In this document: positions 9,066-17,577 of the stretch, one piece after another | Layout of the letters: each line of letters begins with the position of its first letter | Position numbering within the stretch: the first letter of the stretch is position 1 | NCBI RefSeq assembly: GCF_014201335.1 | Contig: NZ_JACHEB010000001.1 | Coordinates: 806,001-870,000, forward strand | Direction of reading: 5' to 3' | DNA length: 64,000 nt | From: Tunturiibacter gelidiferens | GTDB lineage: Bacteria; Acidobacteriota; Terriglobia; Terriglobales; Acidobacteriaceae | The notes under the pieces: generated by a model | What the model saw: the letters and a program-made list of their open reading frames with translations, nothing else | What the model was told of the DNA's origin: nothing | Databases searched by the model: none | Translations under genes and position numbers: made by a program

Positions 9066-10556
9066 CTACTTCGCAGCAGCAGTACTCTTCCCCGCCATCC
9101 GACCATCCATATCGGCCAGCACAAACGTCGTCACCGCCAGCATAGCCGCATTCTTCCGGAACTCCTTCGGATCCACCTTATCCAGCGTATCCGCATCCGT
9201 GTGGTGCCAGTCGAAGTAGTGCAGATCATCAGTCCGCGGAGCCAGGGCAGGCACTCCATCATCAGTCAGCGGCTCAATATCCGACCCACCCCCACCCGGC
9301 AGCACCCGATCCGCCCCAATCGGCGCGAGCAGCGAAGCGATATCCTGCAACGCGGCAAACGACTGCTGCTGATCCGGCGGCAGCTTGTTCAAATCAAAAG
9401 GCGCCGCACCCGGCATCATCGCCTCGAACCCGCCATATCCCATCCCGAGCGGCTTCTCCGCTCCTTCATCCATCTCGATCGCCGCGACCTGATCTTTAAT
9501 CTTCTCGCCGACCATCTTGCGATAAGCCTGCCCGCCCGCCCCGCCGTTCTCCTCATTCACCCAAAACACCAGCCGGATCGTACGCTTCGGCTTCAGCCCC
9601 AGCTTGTGAATCAGAGTCACCGCCTGAAACGCTCCCATAATGCCAGATCCATCGTCCTGCGCTCCTTGCCCAACATCCCACGAATCGATATGGCCGCCAA
9701 TCACCACCACCTGCTCAGGATGCTCACTTCCCACAATCTCGCCGATCACATTGCCGGCCTGAACATCCGCTTCCATGTGCGCATCCATCTGCAGATGGAC
9801 CTTCACCGGCCCTTCCTTACATAGCCGCTCGATCATCAGCGCATCTTCGACTGAGATCGCAGCCGCCGGAATCTTCGGCACCTTCTCGTCATACCGCAAC
9901 GCGCCCGTGTGCGGCGTCTGCATCGCCAACCCCGTCGCCGAACGCACCAGCACTCCAACGGCGCCCTTCGCCGCAGCCTTCGACGGCCCCAACCCGCGAT
10001 ACATCACGTTGAACCCATAACCATGCCAACCCGGGTTGAAGACCACGATCTTCCCCTTCACCTGCTCCGGCGACATCGCATCGAGCGCCGCAAAGCTCGG
10101 CACAAATACCACATCCGCCGTAATCCCTTCCTTCGGCGTACCCACGCTCATCCCCAGCCCCAACATATGCAGCGACTTCGTCACTGGAGAGACAATCGCA
10201 CCCGACTCGCTCCCCCGCACCCAACGCGGCACCATCACCGGCTGCACCGTCACATTCTGCAACCCGGCCTTCCGCATCAACTCGGCGCCCCACTCCACTG
10301 CAGTGTTCAGCTGTGGAGACCCGCTCAGCCTCTTGCCGATGTGGTCGCACAAGTAGGTCAGCGCAACATACCCATCATCATCAGTCTCAGACGCCTTTAG
10401 AATTCGATCCGCATCTGCCTTATATTTCGCAGCCAGCGGCCCCGCAAAAGCCGGCATCGAAGCCGGTGGTGGCGTATCTGGTGCGCCCATCTGCGCCAAC
10501 CCCGTCTGAACAAACAACAACACAGCGCCAATTCCGAAAGCGACAACACCTTTCAT
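9066..10556 (-). CDS. Exported M28-family zinc peptidase with PA domain (carboxypeptidase Q-like)
   Basis: 496 residues with a clear signal peptide (residues 1-21, ending GLAQ). After a helical N-terminal part there is a protease-associated insert (about 130-260), then the M28 core: GGHIDSWDVGQGAQDDGSG supplies the first zinc His and the bridging Asp, NEENGG the catalytic Glu/Glu pair, a later Asp in EMDEG, and a last zinc His in HHTDADTLDKVD near the C-terminus. All expected ligands are present, so it should be an active di-zinc aminopeptidase or carboxypeptidase in the periplasm, digesting small peptides. It is divergent from the GH13-like gene across about 160 bases that must hold both promoters. 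Confidence 0.9.
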   Translation of the reverse strand: MKGVVAFGIGAVLLFVQTGLAQMGAPDTPPPASMPAFAGPLAAKYKADADRILKASETDDDGYVALTYLCDHIGKRLSGSPQLNTAVEWGAELMRKAGLQNVTVQPVMVPRWVRGSESGAIVSPVTKSLHMLGLGMSVGTPKEGITADVVFVPSFAALDAMSPEQVKGKIVVFNPGWHGYGFNVMYRGLGPSKAAAKGAVGVLVRSATGLAMQTPHTGALRYDEKVPKIPAAAISVEDALMIERLCKEGPVKVHLQMDAHMEADVQAGNVIGEIVGSEHPEQVVVIGGHIDSWDVGQGAQDDGSGIMGAFQAVTLIHKLGLKPKRTIRLVFWVNEENGGAGGQAYRKMVGEKIKDQVAAIEMDEGAEKPLGMGYGGFEAMMPGAAPFDLNKLPPDQQQSFAALQDIASLLAPIGADRVLPGGGGSDIEPLTDDGVPALAPRTDDLHYFDWHHTDADTLDKVDPKEFRKNAAMLAVTTFVLADMDGRMAGKSTAAAK

Positions 10557-10636
10557 GCAAAATCTCCTTTTTTCGCTGGACCGGATTCATTGACCATAAA
10601 ACCTCGACTCTCCAAACACAAGGAATGATCAGATCC

Positions 10637-10723
10637 ATGCGACGATGCTTCCTCGTAACCCTAGGAAACGCCGCGCTCCTCACCCTCGCCTTCTCAGGTA
10701 GCATCTCAATAACGAACGCATGA
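10637..10723 (+). CDS. Possible 28-residue leader ORF overlapping the GH13-like gene start
   Basis: A short frame from ATG 10637 (or 32 residues from ATG 10625) encodes a basic start MRRCFLVTLGNAALL followed by a hydrophobic, signal-peptide-like stretch and stops at TGA 10721-10723. The stop overlaps the ATG of the next gene in an ATGA junction, the classical arrangement for translational coupling. AGGA lies about 11 bases upstream. It may be a real coupled leader peptide, or the remains of an earlier signal peptide now out of frame. No homologue is known to me. Confidence 0.3.
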   Translation: MRRCFLVTLGNAALLTLAFSGSISITNA

Positions 10724-12177
10724 TCAACCTCCATCGAACGCTCCTCTCCCTCTGTCTCTCCTGCACTCTGACTGCGACAGTTCCCTTCGCTCGATCCCAA
10801 ACCCTCGCGCGACCCGGCTGGGTGGGCTCGGGCATGACAACCGATCTCTGGTGGAAGCGAGCCATCATCTACGAGGTAAACCCTGCCGACTTCAACCCCG
10901 CCGGCAGCAGCGGCCTGCACGGCGTCACCGAGCGCCTCGACTACATTCACTCCCTCGGCGCTGACGCCATCCTCCTCACCCCACTCCAACCCGACGCAAC
11001 CCACGCACAGGAGATCGCCCCAAACCTCGGCACTCTCGACGACTTCGATGACCTTCTCCGCGAAGCCAGCAGCCGCCACCTCCGCGTCCTGCTCGATCTC
11101 GACCCCGCGATTCCCGCCGCCGACCTGCCCAACGTCGCCCGTTTTTGGCTCAACCGAGGTGTCGCTGGCTTCCACGTCTCCGGTACCAATGACGTCGCCC
11201 GTACCCAGGCCACAACCCTTCGCACCGCGAACTCCAGCTACCTGGGCCAGCGAATCCTCATCGCTGACGCCGATCCTAACCTTCCCCCAACCTCTCAACC
11301 TCAGCCGCAGCCGCAGCCGCAGCCGAAATCCGACACACGCGGCCGTCATCACGCTCACGCCCGGTCTCAGCGCAAGTCAACTACGGGCGCCCCGGCAACC
11401 ACCTTCACTACTCTGGATACTCAATCGCCACAGCTCCTCCTCGACAACCGCCTCGGCGCCATCACGAGCCTGAGCGCCGCAGCCATCCGCCCTGTCATCG
11501 AACGTCTCCAGGACATCCAACAAGCCGGACATAGTCTGCCTCTACTCGCCACCGACGGCCCCACCTTCACTCGCAGCATGAGCCGCTACGCTGACGGCCA
11601 GCACGATCTCGCCATCGCCAAACTCCTCGCCATCCTGCTCTTCACTACTCGCGCCGAATCGATCATCTACTATGGCCAGGAGCTGGGCGTGCACGCAACA
11701 TCCGCATCAGCCTCCACTACCCCGCTTATCCTTTGGGACGCCCCACTGCCACCTGCAAAGGGCTATGTCACCACACGACCCGAAGCCTCAGCCCCAGACG
11801 CCGCACCGAACGTCGCTCTTGAGGATGCCGACCCAAACTCTCTTCTGAACTGGTACCGTCAGCTCAGCTCACTCCATCACGGCAACGCCACACTGGCCTC
11901 CGGCGCCAGTCTCACCATCAACCGCGACGACCAGAACGTTCTCGTCCTTGTCCGCAAACCAAAAGTCGTCTCTGCCGGCTCGCCCGTTCTGGTGCTGCTC
12001 TTTAATCTCACGGCACAACCAGTCCGCCTTTCGCTCAAGGCCGACATCACAAAGCTCGGCCTCCGCGGCAGCTTCCTCCGTACCATACTGCGCTCAGACG
12101 AGGGTATGGGCACCATGCATCTCGACGAAATGACACTGCCGCCTTACTTCGCCTACGTAGGCGAACTCCGCTACTAG
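10720..12177 (+). CDS. Exported GH13 alpha-amylase-like protein lacking catalytic motifs (probable pseudoenzyme)
   Basis: 485 residues with a signal peptide (about 1-27). The start of a GH13 barrel is recognisable (WWKRAIIYEVNPADFNP, then GLHGVTERLDYIHSLGADAI), as are a later IIYYGQELGV and a C-terminal beta domain. The four GH13 signature regions are degraded: region I DVVINH becomes LLDLDPAI, the nucleophile region GFRxDxA becomes GFHVSG with no Asp, region III Glu is absent (LIADADPN), and region IV NHD becomes ATDGPT. A QP repeat interrupts the middle. A glucan hydrolase activity is therefore unlikely; binding of a sugar or protein partner is possible but is inference. Its stop codon overlaps the stop of the convergent gene 12174-13070. 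Confidence 0.75.
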   Translation: MINLHRTLLSLCLSCTLTATVPFARSQTLARPGWVGSGMTTDLWWKRAIIYEVNPADFNPAGSSGLHGVTERLDYIHSLGADAILLTPLQPDATHAQEIAPNLGTLDDFDDLLREASSRHLRVLLDLDPAIPAADLPNVARFWLNRGVAGFHVSGTNDVARTQATTLRTANSSYLGQRILIADADPNLPPTSQPQPQPQPQPKSDTRGRHHAHARSQRKSTTGAPATTFTTLDTQSPQLLLDNRLGAITSLSAAAIRPVIERLQDIQQAGHSLPLLATDGPTFTRSMSRYADGQHDLAIAKLLAILLFTTRAESIIYYGQELGVHATSASASTTPLILWDAPLPPAKGYVTTRPEASAPDAAPNVALEDADPNSLLNWYRQLSSLHHGNATLASGASLTINRDDQNVLVLVRKPKVVSAGSPVLVLLFNLTAQPVRLSLKADITKLGLRGSFLRTILRSDEGMGTMHLDEMTLPPYFAYVGELRY

Positions 12178-13070
12178 ATGGTCGTAATACTGACGTTTCC
12201 GTCAGATGCGTGAATGCTGAACGGAACGCCGCCACTATTCAAATGCCCATGCAGATGATGGCCGCCCGACTCTCCGCTGTTGTAGTGATCCATCGTGAGC
12301 GGAAGCGTGCAAATAAGGTGTCCATCCCCGGTTGCTACATCCACATCCGCAGAGAGAGTCTGCGGCAGTCTGATCGAAACCTGCCCATCTGAGCTCTTAA
12401 TCCGCGACTCAGCCGTAAGCTGCGAACCCGGGGCAAGCGTAAAGTCGAGGTTGCCATCCTTAGTCTCAAGCTGAACCGTCGAGAACTGTCCATCGATCTT
12501 CATACTGCCGTCGGAACCACGCGCATCAAGCGTGCCAATCACGTTACGGAGGCTGACACTGCCGTCCGAAGAGACAAGATGCACATCCCCCTTGATGTCA
12601 TCGAGCGCCACCGACCCATCGCCAGCACGGATCTGCACCTTCCCCACCAGGTTGCTCGCAGAAAGACTGCCGTCAGCCACCCTGGCATCCAGATCGAGCT
12701 TCATAGGAGTCTCCACGCTTACCTTCGTCCTTCGGCCTTCATTCCACAGAATATGCACACCCATATGCGGCTTCTCTTTGAAACTGAAGAAGACATGATC
12801 TCCCTCCTGACGCTCCTCAAGGTTGTACTCGCTCAACTTCCGGTTTGATTCCACATGAACTTTGATCTCTTTGCACTCTCCGCAGGAGCGAATCTCAAGA
12901 CCGCTATCGCCTGTCTCTACCGTGAGTGAAGCACTCCAGCCGCTCACCGCATACACCTTCTGCCAATCGTTGTCCGAGCTTTGGGCAAGCGCTGCGGAAG
13001 ACGCAAGAGAAAGAGCAACCGCCGCAATCATGGCGGCGGATCCCGTTGATCTGTTTCCTGAAAACGACAT
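12174..13070 (-). CDS. Exported DUF4097-type beta-strand repeat protein
   Basis: 298 residues from ATG 13070, chosen for the upstream AGGAG; a longer frame to 13184 lacks a ribosome site. A signal peptide (about 1-30, ending ALAQS) precedes a domain of about 100 residues containing the cysteine pair RSCGECK. After that come repeated short strands of the form SxxGxVxVxxSDGSVSL (about residues 120-260), the right-handed beta-solenoid pattern of DUF4097/putative adhesin families. It ends in a His/Gly-rich loop and one more strand. Such proteins are exported and often linked to membrane-stress regulons; the function here is unknown. Convergent, four-base overlap with the GH13-like gene. Confidence 0.75.
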   Translation of the reverse strand: MSFSGNRSTGSAAMIAAVALSLASSAALAQSSDNDWQKVYAVSGWSASLTVETGDSGLEIRSCGECKEIKVHVESNRKLSEYNLEERQEGDHVFFSFKEKPHMGVHILWNEGRRTKVSVETPMKLDLDARVADGSLSASNLVGKVQIRAGDGSVALDDIKGDVHLVSSDGSVSLRNVIGTLDARGSDGSMKIDGQFSTVQLETKDGNLDFTLAPGSQLTAESRIKSSDGQVSIRLPQTLSADVDVATGDGHLICTLPLTMDHYNSGESGGHHLHGHLNSGGVPFSIHASDGNVSITTI

Positions 13071-13244
13071 AGTAATCTCCTGTTTGCAAGGGCTGGCGAA
13101 GGAGGTTACGCAAGAGAGACCCATCAGGTTCCACGATTCCGGATAAATCGACGCGAGCCGATCAAAACGAATTTCCCAAACCATTCTCCGCTAGTGTGCA
13201 CCGGGACAGAGATCAATAATTGCTTCCGTCATCGTTGAAACCCG

Positions 13245-14447
13245 CTACGCCAGCTCGCCGACTTTCAACTCAGTCCAGGGTACCCGCAATGCCGTTTCAT
13301 ACCCGGCATAGACCCGGTCGAACACCGCGTCCCAGCTACACCCCAACGCATACTGCCGTGCCTTCAGCCGCATCCCTTCCAACCGTTGCCGATCTCTCAC
13401 CAACTCCGCAACCGCGGCTGCAAAATGATCATCGTTAGTTACAAATCCAGTCTCGCCATCCCTCACGATAAACTTCGGTCCACCGTCAGGGGTCACTACC
13501 GCCGGCACCCCGCTTGCAAGCGCTTCCAGCACTACGTTTCCAAACGTGTCCGTATGCGACGGAAACACCAGAACATCCATATTCGCGTAAGCCTGCGCCA
13601 GCGCAGCCCCCCGCAGCACGCCGGCAAACTCCGCATCCGCCAACTCCCGCCGCAGCTCTGCTTCGTCGCTCCCATGCCCGACAATCAGAAACCTCACTCC
13701 ATCCACTCCCGCCGCTGCCAGCTCCCTCTGCACCCGTGCCAGCAGTTTCACATTCTTCTCAATCGAAAGCCTCCCCACATATCCCAGCACCACCGCCGAC
13801 TCATCAGCCTCGCGTGTCCTGTGCAAGGGAGAAAACCACTCCGTATCCACACCACGCTGCATCAGGTAGCAGGGCCTTCCCGTCGCTCTCTCCAACATGC
13901 CACAAAGCTCTTCATTTGGCGCAAACAGAACCTTCGCCAGTTGATAAAACCGCGAAGCTGCCCACAATGCCCCCGCCTCCACCCCACGCTCAGTCGTCGC
14001 ACCCGTGTGCTCCGACATTCTTCCCGTCAACCAACCCATCCTGCGCGCTGCGTACTCATGCACATTCGTATGCCACGACGCGGCCAGCGGAATCCCCATC
14101 TCCCACGCAAAGTACGCGCCAAAGATCCCCAACTCACTCGGCCCTGTGATGTGGATCACATCCGCCCGGAACCGCTCCAACTGCCGTCGAATCGCTCCGC
14201 CGTGTCGCCAGAACAGCGTGTCGAACTCAAGATCCTTCTCCATTCGCACCGACGTACGACTGCGCCCCAGCTCCAACGTCCTCAGTTCGTCCCGCTGTTC
14301 GAAAGCCTCCGCCCGCCCGCCAGCACGCACGCAAAGAAATGGCAGCCCATGCCGCTCTGCATAGGCCACAAAGTTGCGACTCGTATGCGCGACCCCGTTC
14401 ACCTCATGGAAGGAGTCCGGAAAGTAGGCAACACGCGGCACCCGCAT
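13245..14447 (-). CDS. Glycosyltransferase family 4 (GT-B, MgtA/PimB-like)
   Basis: 400 residues, no signal peptide. The N-terminal Rossmann half begins RVAYFPDSFHEVNGVAHTSR, the usual GT4 start with a flexible Gly-containing loop. The C-terminal half has LGYVGRLSIEKNVKLL and the donor-binding E-x7-E type motif in SHTDTFGNVVLEALASGVPA (about residues 290-310). This subgroup transfers hexoses or mannose from nucleotide sugars to lipids or other glycosides at the cytoplasmic face of the membrane. It is followed on the same strand side by the PHP gene (113 bases away, upstream in transcription), which may share a promoter. Donor and acceptor cannot be told from sequence. Confidence 0.85.
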   Translation of the reverse strand: MRVPRVAYFPDSFHEVNGVAHTSRNFVAYAERHGLPFLCVRAGGRAEAFEQRDELRTLELGRSRTSVRMEKDLEFDTLFWRHGGAIRRQLERFRADVIHITGPSELGIFGAYFAWEMGIPLAASWHTNVHEYAARRMGWLTGRMSEHTGATTERGVEAGALWAASRFYQLAKVLFAPNEELCGMLERATGRPCYLMQRGVDTEWFSPLHRTREADESAVVLGYVGRLSIEKNVKLLARVQRELAAAGVDGVRFLIVGHGSDEAELRRELADAEFAGVLRGAALAQAYANMDVLVFPSHTDTFGNVVLEALASGVPAVVTPDGGPKFIVRDGETGFVTNDDHFAAAVAELVRDRQRLEGMRLKARQYALGCSWDAVFDRVYAGYETALRVPWTELKVGELA

Positions 14448-14559
14448 CGCTCTAGACTACCCCGCGCGCTTCGCCTGCGGAAACAAGTATCTCCGCAATC
14501 GAACGAAGAGATTAAATCGGATCAAAAACGGTCACACATCGATTCTGCAGACCCGCTCC

Positions 14560-15732
14560 TCAGGCATCCAGCTTCGCCAGTGTGGTCTGCATCTCGACAC
14601 TGTCGTTCCACGCCATCCGCAGGCCACCCGACAACGGCGCCGCGCCCATCAGCCTCACCATCGACAGAACCGCACTGATCGGGGAGGGTGGATAGCCCTT
14701 CGGCCACAACTCACACACCGGACGGATCTCTCCATGTCGATCCGGATGGTAGACCCTCTGATCCCAGCGGCGCGAGCCCTCCGGAAAGTGTGGGTAGTTG
14801 CGGATCGTATCCAAGGTTGACTGCAGAATCCGATGCTTCCAGGGCTCGGCGTACTGCGGCATAAAGAGCACATGACTCTCCCGATCACGCCGCACCTCGT
14901 GTACAAACTCGGTAAAGCTGCCTGCCCGTGTCAGGTTCACATTCGCATTCGGCTCCACACCATGGCGGTCTCCGCCGCTGATTACCAGCTGATTCCATTT
15001 GCCGGCCAGAGTCGCCGCCTCGCGGTTTTCCTTCCAGTCACGCAGCCCGTTCAACTCGAGCGCGTGGACAAACTGCCCATACAGAGCGAGAAACTCGTTC
15101 ACCAGAACGTCATGCTTCTCCTTGCCCACCCGGTACAGATCCCACAGCGGATGATTGAAGATCACCAGCACGCCCGGAATCTCATCAAGCTCAGCCAGAA
15201 CCTCTCGCAGTAGCTGAGGATCGCGACTCGCCACCGGAAGCGCCGTAAACGCAGCCAGACGCTCCATCCACGCCACGCCCGTCGCGCTCGGCAGATTGTG
15301 AACGCCGATATGAAACGCCGTGTCGCCAAAAGGCACCGTCCACTCAACCGACACCGGAATATGCCGTGACGAAGGCACCGATCGCAGCAGCATCGGCGCA
15401 TTGATGTCATCGTGATCCGTAATCGACACGAGAGCCTGCATCTGCAGCTTCTCTTCAATCTGCCGCCGCTCCAGATCAAAAGCCAGGCTCGGTGTCAGCG
15501 GGGGAGTCCAGTAGCCCCGGGCATAGTTCAGGTCAATGCTCTGCCGCCGCTTGCACCGTCGTTCTGCCCACCGCATCACCGGCTGCAGCACGCTCCAGTC
15601 CTTGGACATCTCCGAGATGAAATCCAGAGTCTCCTTCGACTGGTTGGTGTGACTATGCAGCGAGACCCCGGTTTCAAAACCCTTCGCCGCCTCCGGTTCC
15701 CGCCACAGGTACGAAACACTCGACTGGCTCAT
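14560..15732 (-). CDS. PHP-domain metal-dependent phosphoesterase-like protein
   Basis: 390 residues. Two PHP signature parts are visible: SLHSHTNQSKE (about residues 25-35) and SITDHDDINAP (about 103-113), with later histidines in IFNHPLWDL and SGGDRHGVEP that would complete a three-metal site. The PHP fold hydrolyses phosphomono- or diesters in polymerases, histidinol phosphatase and nucleases. The length and the segment between the two motifs differ from those enzymes, so the substrate is unknown. GGGGGTGA lies upstream of the ATG at 15732. It precedes the GT4 gene in transcription order, and the two may form an operon. The 252 bases on its far side hold nothing I recognise. Confidence 0.75.
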   Translation of the reverse strand: MSQSSVSYLWREPEAAKGFETGVSLHSHTNQSKETLDFISEMSKDWSVLQPVMRWAERRCKRRQSIDLNYARGYWTPPLTPSLAFDLERRQIEEKLQMQALVSITDHDDINAPMLLRSVPSSRHIPVSVEWTVPFGDTAFHIGVHNLPSATGVAWMERLAAFTALPVASRDPQLLREVLAELDEIPGVLVIFNHPLWDLYRVGKEKHDVLVNEFLALYGQFVHALELNGLRDWKENREAATLAGKWNQLVISGGDRHGVEPNANVNLTRAGSFTEFVHEVRRDRESHVLFMPQYAEPWKHRILQSTLDTIRNYPHFPEGSRRWDQRVYHPDRHGEIRPVCELWPKGYPPSPISAVLSMVRLMGAAPLSGGLRMAWNDSVEMQTTLAKLDA

Positions 15733-15984
15733 CGGGTCACCCCCAGATTGTCAGGCTGCTTACGAGTGCAGTATCGAGTTCTAATGTGACGAGGGTGTAA
15801 CTGCACCAACAATGCAGCTTCAAAATCCGTAACCCCAGTATCTACAATGATTCCCTAAAGGTTGTAGGCTCTTATTCCGATCGCCAAACGTAGTGGAGGC
15901 CAACGCACCAGTTTCTGCTCGCGTCGATGGATCACGACGGCTACGCAGCCCTGTCGTCAAGAACGTACAGTTCACAAGCACAAT

Positions 15985-17463
15985 CTAGTTCGGCTTGCCG
16001 CCGCCCCGGTTCGGCTGTGGCCGTGACCCCGATGACGACGGCCTCCCAGCCGGCCGAGACTGTTGCGCAGGTCTGCTCTGGCTTGTAGGACGAGACTGCG
16101 GACTAGGACGGCTCTGTGTAGGCCGAGTCTGCGGCGTGGGGCGAGGTTGTGCTGGCCGCGTAGTCGGACGAGGCTGCGTTGTTGGACGGCCTGGTTGCGG
16201 CGTGGGACGAGGCTGCGGAGTCGGTCTTCCACCCTGTCCCGGCTGAGACGGACGTCCTCCACCCTGACCGCCCCCTGGTCGATTGCCGTTTCCAGGACTT
16301 CCAGGACCTGTTCCCGGGCGATTCCCATTCCCAGGAGTCCCTGGACGATTCCCATTCCCAGGAGTTCCTGGACGGTTTCCATTTCCAGGAGTTCCTGGGC
16401 GATTTCCGTTCCCAGGAGTTCCTGGGCGATTCCCATTTCCCGGAGTTCCAGGACGCGACCCTCCTGGCTTGGTTCCTGGACGTCCGTAGTTAGGACCGCC
16501 CGGCGATCCCCCGGGACGACCCGGACGATAACCCGGCTGGCCCGGACGGTAACCCGGCTGCCCATAGCCAGGCCGGCTGTACCCCGGCCGGTTCGCCGAC
16601 ATCGGTGGCCGATAGTTCGGCGGACGATATCCCCAGTTGCCACCGTACCCTGGACGGCTGGCATACGGCACCGGCCGTGGACGGTAATACGGCCGCGGGG
16701 GATAGTACCCTCCATGCCATCCGCCCCAAGGGCCATGGTTGTAGTAGATGCTGTGTCCACCCCAGTTCCATCCCCAGCCACCCCAGCCCCAAGGCTGGTT
16801 GTTTACCAGTAGCGCCCCAATCCCGATCCCCACCCCAAAGCCAATGAGCGACGCAGCCACCACGCTACTAGTACTCGGCGCCACGTAAACCACCGTCGGG
16901 TTATATTGCGGGACATACACCACCTGCGGATTCGCCGGCTGAATCACATAAATCGGCTGCCCCGAATTTTGCTGCACCTCAACCTGCTGCTGCGGTGTGC
17001 TCCGCAACGTCCCCGCCGCATAAGCCTGCGAACGCAACCGCTGAATCGCCGCCGACACCTCCGCCTGATTCGACGAGACGGCCGTCCCGAGCGCGGCGTA
17101 GTCGTCAATATTCTCAGCCATCATCTCGATGACAGAAGGAAAGTTGGTAAGAGCAATAAAAGCCGGATCGAAACCCTGCTTCTGCGCCGCATCCGTCAAC
17201 GCCGTCCCGCTCAGGCTCTTATTCAGCGCCAGCCAGTTATCGACATCCAGAATCTCCTGAGGATTCGTCGAAGCCGTCGTAATCTGCGCCAGCAGCGAGT
17301 CGGGATAGAGCGCTATCGGCGCCAGCAACTGATCAAGCTGCGCAGCCGTAGGTGGTGGTGGCGGCGCAGCGGCCGCTTGAGCCAGAAGCATCGCCCCAAA
17401 GCTCTGAAACATCAACACGGCTACAAGAAAAAGCGCGGCGAGGACACTTGGTTTCCGTTGCAT
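15985..17463 (-). CDS. Exported DUF3300 protein with Gly/Pro/Arg-rich repetitive tail
   Basis: 492 residues from ATG 17463 (GAGG seven bases upstream; ATG 17475 possible). Signal peptide to about residue 30, then the DUF3300 domain (about 35-230), recognisable by LLAPIALYPDSLLAQITTAST near its start and by VYVPQYNPTVVYV. A glycine-rich hydrophobic hairpin (SLIGFGVGIGIGALLV) follows. The last 200 residues are low-complexity: GYYPPRPYYRPRP, then about seven copies of the nonapeptide GNGNRPGTP, then Pro/Gln/Arg/Thr-rich sequence. The tail is basic and probably extended, suited to binding polyanions or the envelope; that is inference. DUF3300 proteins are exported and uncharacterised. Confidence 0.8.
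   Translation of the reverse strand: MQRKPSVLAALFLVAVLMFQSFGAMLLAQAAAAPPPPPTAAQLDQLLAPIALYPDSLLAQITTASTNPQEILDVDNWLALNKSLSGTALTDAAQKQGFDPAFIALTNFPSVIEMMAENIDDYAALGTAVSSNQAEVSAAIQRLRSQAYAAGTLRSTPQQQVEVQQNSGQPIYVIQPANPQVVYVPQYNPTVVYVAPSTSSVVAASLIGFGVGIGIGALLVNNQPWGWGGWGWNWGGHSIYYNHGPWGGWHGGYYPPRPYYRPRPVPYASRPGYGGNWGYRPPNYRPPMSANRPGYSRPGYGQPGYRPGQPGYRPGRPGGSPGGPNYGRPGTKPGGSRPGTPGNGNRPGTPGNGNRPGTPGNGNRPGTPGNGNRPGTPGNGNRPGTGPGSPGNGNRPGGGQGGGRPSQPGQGGRPTPQPRPTPQPGRPTTQPRPTTRPAQPRPTPQTRPTQSRPSPQSRPTSQSRPAQQSRPAGRPSSSGSRPQPNRGGGKPN
16283..16480 (-). repeat. 27-base in-frame tandem repeat coding GNGNRPGTP, about seven copies
   Basis: Coding minisatellite inside the DUF3300 gene. Units are 27 bases and keep the frame; differences between units are mostly silent (CCATTC / CCATTT / CCGTTC). 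One unit carries a small in-frame variation (NRPGTGPGSPGNG). Copy number is likely to vary between strains by slippage. Confidence 0.85.
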
Positions 17464-17577
17464 GCAAGACCTCAAAAAAGATGAGTGTTGCGACCGATCT
17501 AATTCCTTACGAGCGTGCCAGAACGAGAATCCTATCAGAACGAACCCCGCAGGTCGTCCCGAAGTTCGCCAATCCAG

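Noticed and set aside
16283..16480. CRISPR-like tandem repeat
   Set aside because: Units are 27 bases with no spacers, keep the reading frame and lie inside the DUF3300 gene.
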